Both the position numbers and the translations under genes were made by a program. The notes under the pieces are model-generated. The model worked only from the letters and a program-made list of their open reading frames with translations. It was not told the origin of the DNA and did no database searches. Shown here one piece after another: positions 24,755-33,115 of a stretch of 64,000 nucleotides of DNA (position 1 is the stretch's first letter; the number at the start of each line of letters is the position of its first letter). This DNA is from Arthrobacter sp. Y-9. Lineage in GTDB: Bacteria; Actinomycetota; Actinomycetes; Actinomycetales; Micrococcaceae. The DNA is taken from NCBI RefSeq assembly GCF_029690065.1, contig NZ_CP121463.1:434001-498000 (forward strand), in the 5' to 3' direction.

Positions 24755-26146
24755 ATGAAGACCGGCCCCGCCGCTCAGCGGCTCATTCTCTGGATCACCA
24801 TCCTGGCGTCCTTCGTCTCGTTCCTGGACGGCAGTGTCATCAACGTCGCTCTCCCGGCCATCGACCGCGAATTCGGCGGGGGACTTGCGACGCAGCAGTG
24901 GGTGGTGGACGCGTACCTCATCACGCTCGGCGCCCTCATCCTGCTGGCGGGTTCACTGTCCGACGTGCTCGGCAGGATCCTCATCCTGAGGATCGGGCTG
25001 ATCGGTTTCGGCGTGACGTCGCTCGTCTGCGCGTTCGCCCCGACGGCGGAGGTCCTGATCGTGGGCCGTGGCTTCCAGGGAGCGGCCGCCGCGCTCCTGG
25101 TGCCCAGTTCGCTGGCGCTCATCACCGCGAACTTCAGCGGACCTGAACGGTCCAAGGCCATCGGCCACTGGACCGCGGGCACCACGGTGGCCTTCATCGC
25201 GGGCCCGATCCTGGGCGGCGTCCTGGTGGACACGGTCGGCTGGCGCTCGGTGTTCTGGATCAACGTCCTGCCCATCGCCGTGACGCTCTACCTGCTCGCC
25301 GTCCTCGGGATGAAGGAAACCCGCGCGCAGGGTGTCCGGATCGACTACGCGGGAGCCGTCCTCTGCGTGCTCGGCCTCGGCGGCCCGGTGTACGCCCTGA
25401 TCGAGCAGGGGAACCTGGGCTGGGGGAGCCCCGGCATCTGGGTCCCGTTCGTCGTGGGCGTGCTGTGTCTGGCGGGCTTCCTCTGGCGTCAGGCGACGGC
25501 GAAGCAGCCCCTCATGCCGCTGAGCCTGTTCACCGTGCGCAACTTCGGCGTCGGGAACATCGCCACCACCTTCATCTACGCGGCGCTCTCGATCGGCGGC
25601 CTGATCGTGGTGCTCTTCCTGCAGCAGGTGGCGGGGTTCCCGGCCACCTTCGCCGCCCTGGCCACGCTGCCCATCAGCATCCTGAACATCGCGCTCTCCA
25701 GCTGGTTCGGCTCCCTCGCGGGACGATACGGACCCCGGTGGTTCATGGCCCTCGGACCGATCCTGGGCGGCGCGGGGTATCTGCTCATGGTCACGACCCG
25801 CGTGCCGGTGGACTATTGGACCCAGTTGCTGCCGGGCATCCTGCTGTTCGGCATCGGCCTCTCGGTGACGGTGGCCCCGCTCACGGCGGCGATCCTCGGC
25901 TCGGTCTCGGAGGAGCAATCGGGCATCGGCTCGGCGGTGAACAACGCCGTCGCGCGGGTGGCGGGCCTGGTGGGCGTGGCCGTGCTCGGCCTCATCGTGG
26001 GGCCGACGCTGGACCTCGACGGCTTCCACCGGGTCCTCCTGGTCACGGCGGTCCTGCTCGTCGTGGGCGGTCTGGTCTCCGCGGTGGGCATCCGCAATCC
26101 ACCCGTCCAGGAGCCGGCTGACGGCGCGGCCGCCGCCAGTCGATAA
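24755..26146 (+). CDS. MFS multidrug efflux pump, 14-helix DHA2 type
   Basis: The protein has 463 residues. It starts LILWITILASFVSFLDGSVI, the helix-1 signature of the EmrB/QacA group, with LAGSLSDVLGRILIL for motif A and GGVLVDTVGWRSVFWINVL for the drug-antiporter motif C region. About 14 helices are predicted. It would expel drugs or metabolites against protons. The frame is open well upstream, but ATG 24755 begins the conserved helix and earlier codons are low-complexity GC-rich sequence. No adjacent regulator is seen. Confidence 0.84.
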   Translation: MKTGPAAQRLILWITILASFVSFLDGSVINVALPAIDREFGGGLATQQWVVDAYLITLGALILLAGSLSDVLGRILILRIGLIGFGVTSLVCAFAPTAEVLIVGRGFQGAAAALLVPSSLALITANFSGPERSKAIGHWTAGTTVAFIAGPILGGVLVDTVGWRSVFWINVLPIAVTLYLLAVLGMKETRAQGVRIDYAGAVLCVLGLGGPVYALIEQGNLGWGSPGIWVPFVVGVLCLAGFLWRQATAKQPLMPLSLFTVRNFGVGNIATTFIYAALSIGGLIVVLFLQQVAGFPATFAALATLPISILNIALSSWFGSLAGRYGPRWFMALGPILGGAGYLLMVTTRVPVDYWTQLLPGILLFGIGLSVTVAPLTAAILGSVSEEQSGIGSAVNNAVARVAGLVGVAVLGLIVGPTLDLDGFHRVLLVTAVLLVVGGLVSAVGIRNPPVQEPADGAAAASR

Positions 26147-26149
26147 ACT
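26144..26149 (+). promoter_or_regulatory. -10 element of pyrE (leaderless)
   Basis: TAAACT, six bases, then ATG 26156. An acceptable -35 (CTGACG, 26118-26123) lies upstream, inside the 3' end of the MFS gene. Confidence 0.5.
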
Positions 26150-26155
26150 TCTCGT

Positions 26156-26725
26156 ATGACTGCCCTCGACGCCGCCGCTGCCCGCGCCCGCCTGCTCGAC
26201 CTCATCAAGGAACTCGCCGTGGTCCACGGCAAGGTCACCCTCTCCAGTGGCAAGGAGGCCGACTACTACGTCGACCTGCGCCGCATCACCCTGCACCACG
26301 AGGCCTCCCGCCTGGTGGGCCAGGTCATGCTTCAGCTGCTGGACGACGCCGGCATCGAGTTCGAGACCGCGGGCGGCCTGACCATGGGCGCCGACCCGGT
26401 GGGCACCGCGCTCATGCACGCCGCCGGTGACGCGGGCCGCTCCATCGACGCCTTCGTGGTCCGCAAGGCCCAGAAGTCCTACGGCATGGGCCGCCAGGTG
26501 GAAGGCCCGGGCGTCGACGGACGCGACGTCGTGGTCCTCGAAGACACCTCCACCACCGGCGGCTCCGCGCTGACCGCCATCGAGGGAGTCCGGAACGCGG
26601 GCGGCAACGTCAAGGCCGTGGCCGTGATCGTGGACCGCAACACCGGCGCCAAGGAAAAGATCGAAGCCGAGGCGGGCGTCCCCTACCTGTTCGCCTTCTC
26701 CAAGGATGAACTCGGACTCGACTGA
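26156..26725 (+). CDS. pyrE: orotate phosphoribosyltransferase
   Basis: The protein has 189 residues. N-terminal VTLSSGKEADYYVDLRR is the orotate-binding segment, and VVVLEDTSTTGGSALTAIE is the 13-residue PRPP motif. It joins orotate and PRPP to give OMP in pyrimidine synthesis. It stands alone, with no other pyr gene in the window. A hairpin at 26735-26768 may end its message. The start of the next gene overlaps its last seven codons. Confidence 0.93.
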   Translation: MTALDAAAARARLLDLIKELAVVHGKVTLSSGKEADYYVDLRRITLHHEASRLVGQVMLQLLDDAGIEFETAGGLTMGADPVGTALMHAAGDAGRSIDAFVVRKAQKSYGMGRQVEGPGVDGRDVVVLEDTSTTGGSALTAIEGVRNAGGNVKAVAVIVDRNTGAKEKIEAEAGVPYLFAFSKDELGLD

Positions 26726-27764
26726 TCTCCCGCCCCCTGTGCCCGGGCCGGACGGTCCGGGCACAGGGCACGACGACGACGGCGCGGCCCGCCGTCGCCA
26801 TCTCGCGTCCCTGCTGCGCACCGCCGGCCGCATGCGCCGGTTCTCGCGGCGGAGTTTCCTCTGGCTGGGCGGCGCCTCCGCGTTCCTCGCCGCGGATCTC
26901 GCCTACACGAGGGCCATCGCCGAGCAGCGACGGCAGACCACGATCCTGACCCTCGGTGACGACGCGCCCGGGGACGCCCCGGCCGACGCGGGCTGGTACC
27001 TCCTCCCCGGTTTCAAGACCAGCTGGGACGAGGCCCTGTTCATCCTGACGACCCTCAAGCCGGCGATCGGCCGCTGGGGGCGGATGGCGGCGGTCGGGTA
27101 TTCGAATCTCGGCCTGTCCGTCAACGACGTGGTGGACGCCATCGCCGCGTCGACCCGGGTCCGCGGGATCCGCCACGTGTTCCTCTATGGACACAGTTTC
27201 GGCGGGATGCTCGCGGTGCAGACGGCGGTGCTCCTGTGGGAGCGGCATCAGATCCAGGTGCGCTTCATCCTGCTCGATTCGAGCCCCGCGAGCCGTTATG
27301 ACGTGCTGGACCAGGACTCGTTCGGAGGTGTGGTCTACAGCTACGAACAGGGTGTGCCGATCCCGACGATCGTCCGCGGCGGGTACGAGCTGGGGGAGCG
27401 GATCGTCAACAAACACGAGCGGACCTGGCGGCAGATCCTGGAACAGACGGCCGAGCAGCTGAGTCCGCTGGCGCCGTCGTCATTCCTCATCCAGAGCGAG
27501 GCGGCCTACGTGTACGGCTTCGACGTGCGCTCGCTGGCCGAGCGGCTCTCGTACACGAGCCTCGTGTTCATCGGAAACCCCGGGGACGGCACGGTGGACT
27601 ACTACACGGCCCGGCAGGGCTGGCGGAACGCGTTTCCGTCCCAGCTGCTCAGTTCCGACATCGAGACCCGGGGTGCGGTCCCGGCCCACGCGAGCCCGCA
27701 GTGGAGCCCACAGGTGTACCACCCGATCCTCGAGCAGATCATGAATCGCTACTTCCCGCTCTGA
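26706..27764 (+). CDS. Tat-exported alpha/beta-hydrolase-like protein
   Basis: The protein has 352 residues. After an acidic N-terminus, MRRFSRRSFLWLGGASAFLA (residues 43-62) resembles a twin-arginine signal. The mature part has a nucleophile elbow YGHSFGGML and a late GNPGDGTVDYY, suggesting a serine hydrolase of unknown substrate. ATG 26706 overlaps pyrE by 20 bases and has a poor ribosome site. ATG 26832 is an alternative that would place the pyrE hairpin outside the gene. The reading frame is sure and the start is not. Confidence 0.7.
   Translation: MNSDSTDLPPPVPGPDGPGTGHDDDGAARRRHLASLLRTAGRMRRFSRRSFLWLGGASAFLAADLAYTRAIAEQRRQTTILTLGDDAPGDAPADAGWYLLPGFKTSWDEALFILTTLKPAIGRWGRMAAVGYSNLGLSVNDVVDAIAASTRVRGIRHVFLYGHSFGGMLAVQTAVLLWERHQIQVRFILLDSSPASRYDVLDQDSFGGVVYSYEQGVPIPTIVRGGYELGERIVNKHERTWRQILEQTAEQLSPLAPSSFLIQSEAAYVYGFDVRSLAERLSYTSLVFIGNPGDGTVDYYTARQGWRNAFPSQLLSSDIETRGAVPAHASPQWSPQVYHPILEQIMNRYFPL
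26735..26768 (+). terminator. hairpin downstream of pyrE
   Basis: A 12-bp perfect stem (26735-26746/26757-26768) with a ten-base loop lies ten bases after the pyrE stop. It would lie inside the next coding region if that starts at 26706. Confidence 0.55.
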
Positions 27765-27834
27765 CGTCCCCCTGATCGCCGTCCGGCGCACTGTCGCGTT
27801 CCGCCCCGACTACCCGCCGGAGCGGGCGCACCGG

Positions 27835-27840
27835 TAACTT
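27835..27840 (+). promoter_or_regulatory. -10 element of the phosphoribosyltransferase gene (leaderless)
   Basis: TAACTT, six bases, then ATG 27847. Confidence 0.5.
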
Positions 27841-27846
27841 TGGTAC

Positions 27847-28365
27847 ATGGCAAACAACCTTGATGATTCCGGGGTGGACGTCCTCCCCGAGCCCGAACGC
27901 GAAGTCCTCACCTGGGACACCTTCGGCGACGCGTCGCGCGAGCTGGCCCAGACCGTGGTGGACAGCGGGTTCCAGCCGGACGTGGTGGTCGCGATCGCCC
28001 GTGGCGGCCTGCTCCTGGCCGGGTCCATCGCCTACGCCCTCGGGGCCAAGGCCTGTGGCGCCCTGAACGTGGAGTTCTACACCGGAATCGGCACGGTGCT
28101 GCCCGAGCCCGTGGTCCTGCCGCCCATGCTGGACGAGGGCGCGCTGAGCGGGAAGAAGGTCCTCCTGGTGGACGATGTCTCCGACTCCGGCCGCACCCTG
28201 GCCAAGGTGGTGGATCTGATCGGCGACTGGGGCGCCGAGGTCAAGACCGTCTGCCTCTACACCAAGCCCCGCACCATCCTGGCGCCGGACTTCGAATGGC
28301 GCCGCACGGACAAGTGGATCACCTTCCCGTGGTCCTCGCTTCCCCCGGTCGAGCCGACGGTCTGA
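27847..28365 (+). CDS. purine-type phosphoribosyltransferase
   Basis: The protein has 172 residues of the type I PRTase fold. DVVVAIARGGLLLAGSIAYA forms the loop that contacts pyrophosphate, and VLLVDDVSDSGRTLAKV is the PRPP motif. TKWITFPW-like DKWITFPWSS at the C-terminus resembles xanthine-guanine PRTases (Gpt). It probably salvages a purine base from PRPP. The exact base is not decidable by eye. A direct-repeat stretch and a strong terminator follow. Confidence 0.78.
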   Translation: MANNLDDSGVDVLPEPEREVLTWDTFGDASRELAQTVVDSGFQPDVVVAIARGGLLLAGSIAYALGAKACGALNVEFYTGIGTVLPEPVVLPPMLDEGALSGKKVLLVDDVSDSGRTLAKVVDLIGDWGAEVKTVCLYTKPRTILAPDFEWRRTDKWITFPWSSLPPVEPTV

Positions 28366-28381
28366 CCCCTCGGTTTCGGTT

Positions 28382-28420
28382 TCTGAGCACTGAGCACTGA
28401 GCCTCTGAGCACTGAGCCTC
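28382..28420. repeat. short direct repeats after the phosphoribosyltransferase gene
   Basis: TCTGAGCACTGAGC occurs at 28382 and 28404, and ACTGAGC is repeated within the unit. It looks like slippage-prone noncoding sequence. Confidence 0.6.
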
Positions 28421-28423
28421 AAC

Positions 28424-28460
28424 GCGCGACGGCGGGCCGGCCTCCGGTCCGCCGTCGCGC
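28424..28460 (+). terminator. strong hairpin terminator
   Basis: A 17-bp stem (28424-28440/28444-28460, one G-T pair) with a three-base loop lies after the phosphoribosyltransferase gene. Confidence 0.75.
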
Positions 28461-28505
28461 ACTCGCGAGCAAGTCCCCGACGAGCACATCCCTGAGGAGG
28501 GCGGT

Positions 28506-28847
28506 ATGAGCGTTTCCGGGCAGCCCCTGCCGAACGGCGTCATCCCGTATGTCGAGTACCACCAGGGGGAGCGGCGCCTCCTCACCCTTCAGGTGACCAC
28601 CCAGAACGTGATGGCCTCGGGACGGTTCCGGCCCGTGGTGAGCATCGACGGGCGCAGTTACGTGGTGTTCTGGGGGTACATGACCTTCGAGATCCCGGCC
28701 GACCGCTCCTGCCACATCGCGGTGTACGTCCAAGCCGACTACATGACGCAGACGGCCTCTCTGCTCCTGCCCCCGGGCCGTGACGTCACGCTCGTCTATG
28801 CGACCGACTTCGCCACGGGCCTGGGCAGGCTGGGTCCGGCGGCCTGA
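28506..28847 (+). CDS. uncharacterised small soluble protein
   Basis: The protein has 113 residues. It starts at ATG 28506, five bases after a strong GAGGAGGG ribosome site. There is no signal peptide or membrane helix. The composition is beta-rich and aromatic (SIDGRSYVVFWGYMTFEIPA, CHIAVYVQADYM), suggesting a small beta-sandwich. I do not recognise the family. It stands alone between two terminator hairpins, with the HAD gene facing it. Confidence 0.6.
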   Translation: MSVSGQPLPNGVIPYVEYHQGERRLLTLQVTTQNVMASGRFRPVVSIDGRSYVVFWGYMTFEIPADRSCHIAVYVQADYMTQTASLLLPPGRDVTLVYATDFATGLGRLGPAA

Positions 28848-28871
28848 GCCGTCCCCGCCGGCCGGGACGGC
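28848..28871. terminator. hairpin between convergent genes
   Basis: GCCGTCCC (28848-28855) pairs with GGGACGGC (28864-28871) across an eight-base loop. It could end transcription from both sides. Confidence 0.5.
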
Positions 28872-28876
28872 CTGGC

Positions 28877-29701
28877 CTAGATCTGGTCGACGAGCGCCGC
28901 GACGCTCGTGAGGACCTGGTTGGGCCGGAAGGGGTACGAGCTGATCTCGTCGCTCCGGGTGATGCCGGAGAGCACGAGCACCGTGTGCAGGCCGGCTTCC
29001 ATGCCCGCCACGATGTCCGTGTCCATGCGGTCGCCGATCATGGCCGTGGTCTCGGAGTGGGCGTCGATGCGGTTCATGGCCGAACGGAACATCATCGGAT
29101 TGGGCTTGCCCACGATGTACGGTTCGCGGCCCGTGGCCTTGGTGATGAGCGCGGCGATCGCGCCCGTGGCCGGCATGGGGCCTTCCTTCGAGGGGCCGGT
29201 GGCGTCCGGGTTGGTCGCGATGAACCGCGCGCCCGCCAGGATGAGGCGGATGGCCATGGTGATCGCTTCGAAGGAGTAGGTCCGGGTCTCGCCGAGCACC
29301 ACGAAGTCCGGGTCCTGATCGGTGAGGATGAAGCCCGCCTCGTGGAGCGCCGTCGTCAGTCCGGCCTCACCGATCGTGTAGGCGCGGTTGCCGCTGTCCG
29401 AGCTGTGCACCTGCTCCTTCAGGAACTGGGCGGTGGCCAGCGCGGAGGTCCAGATGTTCTCCTCGGGCACCTCCAGGCCGGAGGATGCCAGACGGGCGGC
29501 CAGGTCTCGCGGCGTGAAGATGGAGTTGTTGGTCAGGACGAGGAAGCGCTTGGAAGTGTCCACCCAGCGCTGGATCAGTTCCGCGGCTCCGGGGATGGCG
29601 TGATTCTCGTGAACCAGCACGCCGTCCATGTCGGTGAGCCAGCATTCGATCTCCTGACCGCTCCGGTGATTGCGCAAAGGACTGCGTTCGGCGTCGCTCA
29701 T
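28877..29701 (-). CDS. HAD-IIA family phosphatase (NagD-like)
   Basis: The protein has 274 residues. Motif I is WLTDMDGVLVHEN with nucleophile Asp24. FLVLTNNSIFTPRDLAARL is the class IIA signature, VGKPNPMMF carries the motif III lysine, and MIGDRMDTDIVAGMEAG is motif IV. These phosphatases hydrolyse nucleotide or sugar phosphates in the cytoplasm. ATG 29701 follows GAGGAGG. The start codes a polar N-terminus without signal peptide. The substrate is unknown. Confidence 0.86.
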   Translation of the reverse strand: MSDAERSPLRNHRSGQEIECWLTDMDGVLVHENHAIPGAAELIQRWVDTSKRFLVLTNNSIFTPRDLAARLASSGLEVPEENIWTSALATAQFLKEQVHSSDSGNRAYTIGEAGLTTALHEAGFILTDQDPDFVVLGETRTYSFEAITMAIRLILAGARFIATNPDATGPSKEGPMPATGAIAALITKATGREPYIVGKPNPMMFRSAMNRIDAHSETTAMIGDRMDTDIVAGMEAGLHTVLVLSGITRSDEISSYPFRPNQVLTSVAALVDQI

Positions 29702-29883
29702 GATTCCTCCTCAGATGGGCCTGTCTCCACTCTACGTTCCGCCCCCGGTCTGAACAGAACGTGAAATCCGCGTCATGACTGGCGCGACAGCCCGGAATAT
29801 GGCGAAATGGGAGGGAGTTTCCCAATGAATCCAACGTCTTGATTTAATAGGCCTCATCACTCCTCCTCCTGAAAAGACTTCCC

Positions 29884-31095
29884 ATGGACCCGAACAACGA
29901 ATCTGAACAGCCGCCCGCCGGCAGCACCCGTCCCCTGGACCCCCGGGATGTCCCCGGCCGACCCGGCCAGAATCCGCAGCAGTACCCGGGCGGCCAATAC
30001 ACGGGCGGCCAGTACCCGGGCGGCCAGTACCCGGGCGGCCCGAGCCAGGGCAACCCGTATCCCGGCCAGCAGAACCCCTATCCGGGAGCTTCCTATCCCG
30101 GTCAGAGCCCGACGCAGCCCTACCCCCAGCAGCCCGGCCAGCAGCAGTCCTTCCAGGTGCACATCCCCGAAGAGGAGGACCACACGGTCCTTCGCAACGG
30201 GCTGCCGCCGGTGCCGCCGCCCCCGGCGTCCGGCAACCGCAAGACCCTGGCGATCGTGCTCGGCAGCATCGCCGCGGCACTCGTCGTGGTGCTCGTGGTC
30301 GTGTTCGCCTGGCTCGTGCCGGCGCTGTCCGGCAACAAGGAGCCGCGCGCCGTCGACACCGCCTCCCAGCAGAGCACCCCGGAATCCACCCCCGAGGTGA
30401 CCCCGTCGGAGCAGCCCTCCGAGGAGCCGTCTCCCGCGGACACGGCCGCCGCTGCGGTCACCCCGCCGGCCGGCGCCATCCCGCTCCCGGAGGAGTGGAA
30501 GGTCTACAAGAGCCCGGACAACGCTCCGGTGGACGGCGACACCAAGTTCAGCCGCTTCGTCACGGGAGAGTCGAGCTTCGCCCGCCTGAAGGAATGGTCC
30601 ACGGACGTCAGCCTCGGCATCACCAAGGATCCGGAGAGCGGCCAGGAGATGCAGCGGGCCGCCGCGGGCACCAATCAGCTCGACTCGGACGGGTTGTCGG
30701 TCGCGTTCTCCTTCTTCGCGGAATCCGAATCGCAGAAGTACGGCTCCGATCCGGCCAAGATCAAGAGCCTCATCAAGCAGCTGGAGACCAAGCTCGCCGG
30801 GATGTCGCAGGATCAGCTGGCCTCCGTGGTCGTCGGCCACAAGTGCGCCTCCGATTTCCGCACCACCAAGCCGGAGATCCGGTCGTTCCTCCGCGGTCTG
30901 GCCGTGGTGGTCGGCTTCGAGTGCAAGACCTCCGGCGGCGACGCGATCCAGGGCGTCAACCTCTTCACCATCACCCCCTGGGGCACGCCGCAGCTGCTCG
31001 GTGTGAGCGGCCACCAGAGCTACTGGGAGCAGCACCCGGGTCTCATGGCGGAGCTGGCCAACTCCTTCCGCATCAACAAGTGGCGGATGCCGTAA
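29884..31095 (+). CDS. proline-rich single-pass membrane protein
   Basis: The protein has 403 residues. Residues 1-95 are Pro/Gln/Gly/Tyr-rich and disordered, with four PGGQY-type pentapeptides. One membrane helix follows basic GNRK (about 119-142, LAIVLGSIAAALVVVLVVVF). A Ser/Thr/Pro/Glu-rich spacer and an extracellular domain of about 190 residues follow, with two conserved Cys. The layout is that of actinobacterial surface proteins tethered by an N-terminal anchor. No catalytic motif is seen. A terminator closes the gene at 31141-31173. Confidence 0.65.
   Translation: MDPNNESEQPPAGSTRPLDPRDVPGRPGQNPQQYPGGQYTGGQYPGGQYPGGPSQGNPYPGQQNPYPGASYPGQSPTQPYPQQPGQQQSFQVHIPEEEDHTVLRNGLPPVPPPPASGNRKTLAIVLGSIAAALVVVLVVVFAWLVPALSGNKEPRAVDTASQQSTPESTPEVTPSEQPSEEPSPADTAAAAVTPPAGAIPLPEEWKVYKSPDNAPVDGDTKFSRFVTGESSFARLKEWSTDVSLGITKDPESGQEMQRAAAGTNQLDSDGLSVAFSFFAESESQKYGSDPAKIKSLIKQLETKLAGMSQDQLASVVVGHKCASDFRTTKPEIRSFLRGLAVVVGFECKTSGGDAIQGVNLFTITPWGTPQLLGVSGHQSYWEQHPGLMAELANSFRINKWRMP
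29980..30039 (+). repeat. 15-bp tandem repeats coding PGGQY units
   Basis: Four in-frame units start at 29980, 29995, 30010 and 30025. Three are the identical CAGTACCCGGGCGGC and one is diverged. Confidence 0.8.
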
Positions 31096-31140
31096 GCGGC
31101 CCACCCGTCACGGCAGGTCCCGTCTGAGACCGGCACTCCA

Positions 31141-31173
31141 CGCAGAGCCCGGGCCGTCGGTCCGGGCTCTGCG
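31141..31173 (+). terminator. terminator of the proline-rich membrane protein gene
   Basis: A 12-bp perfect stem (31141-31152/31162-31173) with a nine-base loop. Confidence 0.7.
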
Positions 31174-31181
31174 CGTCCCAC

Positions 31182-31187
31182 TACAGT
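31182..31187 (+). promoter_or_regulatory. -10 element of the SpoU methyltransferase gene (leaderless)
   Basis: TACAGT, six bases, then GTG 31194. Confidence 0.5.
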
Positions 31188-31193
31188 TGAAGG

Positions 31194-31928
31194 GTGACTG
31201 AACAGACCTCCGGCGACCACGGCCTGCCCGCCTCCCCTCAGGACACGGACGACGACGCCGGGGCGCGCGCCGTCGTCGGGCCGGCTGCCGAGGGCGCGCC
31301 GGAGGCCGTCGTGGCGCCGGAGGTGGGAGTGGGACCGTGGGAGGGGCCCTGGCCTGAGGAGGACCACTGGGACCCCGAGCTCCTGGAGCACGGGGACCGG
31401 CGCAATGTGCTGGATCAGTACCGCTACTGGAAGCACGACGCGATCGTGGCCGAGCTCGACACGCGGCGGCATGACTTCCACGTGGCGATCGAGAACTGGC
31501 AGCACGATCTGAACATCGGGACCGTGGTCCGCACCGCCAACGCCTTCCTGGCCAAGGAGGTCCACATCATCGGTCGCCGGCGCTGGAACCGTCGCGGGGC
31601 GATGGTGACCGACAAGTACCAGCACATCCGGCACCACCCCACGGTCGACGACTTCGTGGCCTGGGCCCAGGGCGAAGGACTCACGATCCTCGGGGTGGAC
31701 ATCTTCCCGGATTCCGTGCCGCTGGAGACCTATGAACTGCCGAAGAACTGCGTCCTGGTGTTCGGCCAGGAGGGTCCGGGCCTCTCGGAGGAGGTCCACC
31801 GGGCTGCGGAGGCCACCCTGTCGATCGAGCAGTTCGGCTCCACCCGGTCCATGAACGCCGCATCGGCCGCGGCGATCGCCATGCACGCGTGGGTGCGGCG
31901 CCATGTGTTCGGGCAGCACGTGTCCTGA
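31194..31928 (+). CDS. SpoU/TrmH-family RNA 2'-O-methyltransferase
   Basis: The protein has 244 residues. An acidic, probably disordered N-terminus of about 60 residues precedes the SPOUT core. Motif 1 is NIGTVVRTANAF, motif 2 is VLVFGQEGPGLSEE, and motif 3 is STRSMNAASAAAIAMHAW, which form the trefoil knot that holds S-adenosylmethionine. It methylates a ribose in tRNA or rRNA, and the target nucleotide cannot be inferred. Placement just upstream of fba recurs in related genomes but looks incidental. Confidence 0.85.
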   Translation: MTEQTSGDHGLPASPQDTDDDAGARAVVGPAAEGAPEAVVAPEVGVGPWEGPWPEEDHWDPELLEHGDRRNVLDQYRYWKHDAIVAELDTRRHDFHVAIENWQHDLNIGTVVRTANAFLAKEVHIIGRRRWNRRGAMVTDKYQHIRHHPTVDDFVAWAQGEGLTILGVDIFPDSVPLETYELPKNCVLVFGQEGPGLSEEVHRAAEATLSIEQFGSTRSMNAASAAAIAMHAWVRRHVFGQHVS

Positions 31929-32000
31929 CCCGGCCGCCGTGCCCGGGCAGTGCCCCGCGTCATGATCCGGGCCACATTCCATGCCCGCGCGCTTGCTGGC

Positions 32001-32006
32001 TAGGAT
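32001..32006 (+). promoter_or_regulatory. -10 element of the fba operon
   Basis: TAGGAT at 32001-32006 with a weak -35-like TTCCAT 18 bases upstream would give a 5' leader of about 78 bases. Confidence 0.35.
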
Positions 32007-32090
32007 GGGTTCAGTCACGCGGAAATAGCGCGAATCGGTCGGCACCATCCCTGCTGTCCGGCCCATCCCGTTGCATCACCAGGAGTCAGC

Positions 32091-33113
32091 ATGCCTATCG
32101 CAACCCCGGAAATCTACGCCGACATGATCGACCGTGCCAAGGCAGGCGGCTTCGCCTACCCGGCCGTGAATGTCACCTCCTCGCAGACCCTCAACGCGGC
32201 CCTCCGTGGTTTCGCCGAGGCCGGCTCTGACGGCATCATCCAGGTCTCCACCGGTGGCGCGGCCTACTGGTCCGGCGCCTCCGTCAAGGACATGGTGGCC
32301 GGTTCCCTCGCCTTCGCGGCCTTCGCCCGCGAAGTGGCCAAGAACTACGACATCAACATCGCCCTCCACACGGACCACTGCCCGAAGGACAAGCTGGACG
32401 GCTTCGTCCTGCCGCTGCTCGCAGCCTCCGAGGCCGAGGTCAAGGCCGGCCGCGACCCGCTCTTCAACTCGCACATGTGGGACGGCTCCCACGAGGAGCT
32501 CGGCGAGAACCTGCGCATCGCCCGTGAGCTCCTGGACCGCACCGCGGCCGCCAAGATGATCCTCGAGGTCGAGATCGGCACCGTCGGCGGCGAAGAGGAC
32601 GGTGTGGAGAACGAGATCAACGAGAAGCTCTACACCACCACCGAGGACGCCCTGGCGACCATCGAGGCGCTGGGCTCCGGCGAGAACGGCCGCTACATCA
32701 CGGCTCTGACCTTCGGCAATGTGCACGGCGTGTACAAGCCGGGCGGCGTGAAGCTTCGCCCCGAGCTGCTGAAGAAGATCCAGGAAGAGGTCGGCGCCAA
32801 GATCGGCAAGGCCAGCCCGTTCGACCTGGTCTTCCACGGCGGTTCCGGCTCCTCCGAGCAGGAGATCGCGGACGCCGTCTCCTACGGCGTCATCAAGATG
32901 AACGTGGACACAGACACCCAGTACGCCTTCACCCGCCCGGTGGCAGGCCACATGTTCAGCAACTACGACGGTGTGCTGAAGGTCGACGGCGAGATCGGCA
33001 ACAAGAAGGCCTACGACCCGCGCGTCTGGGGCGCCTCCGCCGAAGCCGGCATGGCGGCCCGCATCGTCGAAGCCGCGCAGCAGCTCGGCTCCGCCGGCAA
33101 GAGCGGCAAGTAA
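32091..33113 (+). CDS. fba: class II fructose-bisphosphate aldolase
   Basis: The protein has 340 residues, full length. Zinc and substrate motifs include AYPAVNVTSSQTLNAALR, IALHTDHCPKDK with catalytic Asp and zinc His, EVEIGTVGGEEDG, FGNVHGVYKPG and LVFHGGSGSS. It interconverts fructose-1,6-bisphosphate with dihydroxyacetone phosphate and glyceraldehyde-3-phosphate in glycolysis and gluconeogenesis. ATG 32091 follows AGGAG. A DUF3151 gene starts two bases after its stop, as commonly found in actinobacteria. Confidence 0.95.
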   Translation: MPIATPEIYADMIDRAKAGGFAYPAVNVTSSQTLNAALRGFAEAGSDGIIQVSTGGAAYWSGASVKDMVAGSLAFAAFAREVAKNYDINIALHTDHCPKDKLDGFVLPLLAASEAEVKAGRDPLFNSHMWDGSHEELGENLRIARELLDRTAAAKMILEVEIGTVGGEEDGVENEINEKLYTTTEDALATIEALGSGENGRYITALTFGNVHGVYKPGGVKLRPELLKKIQEEVGAKIGKASPFDLVFHGGSGSSEQEIADAVSYGVIKMNVDTDTQYAFTRPVAGHMFSNYDGVLKVDGEIGNKKAYDPRVWGASAEAGMAARIVEAAQQLGSAGKSGK

Positions 33114-33115
33114 GC

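Noticed and set aside
24953-26833. 626-residue open frame antisense to the MFS pump and pyrE
   Set aside because: Both sense genes are clear. The antisense frame lacks any motif and is compositionally a shadow.
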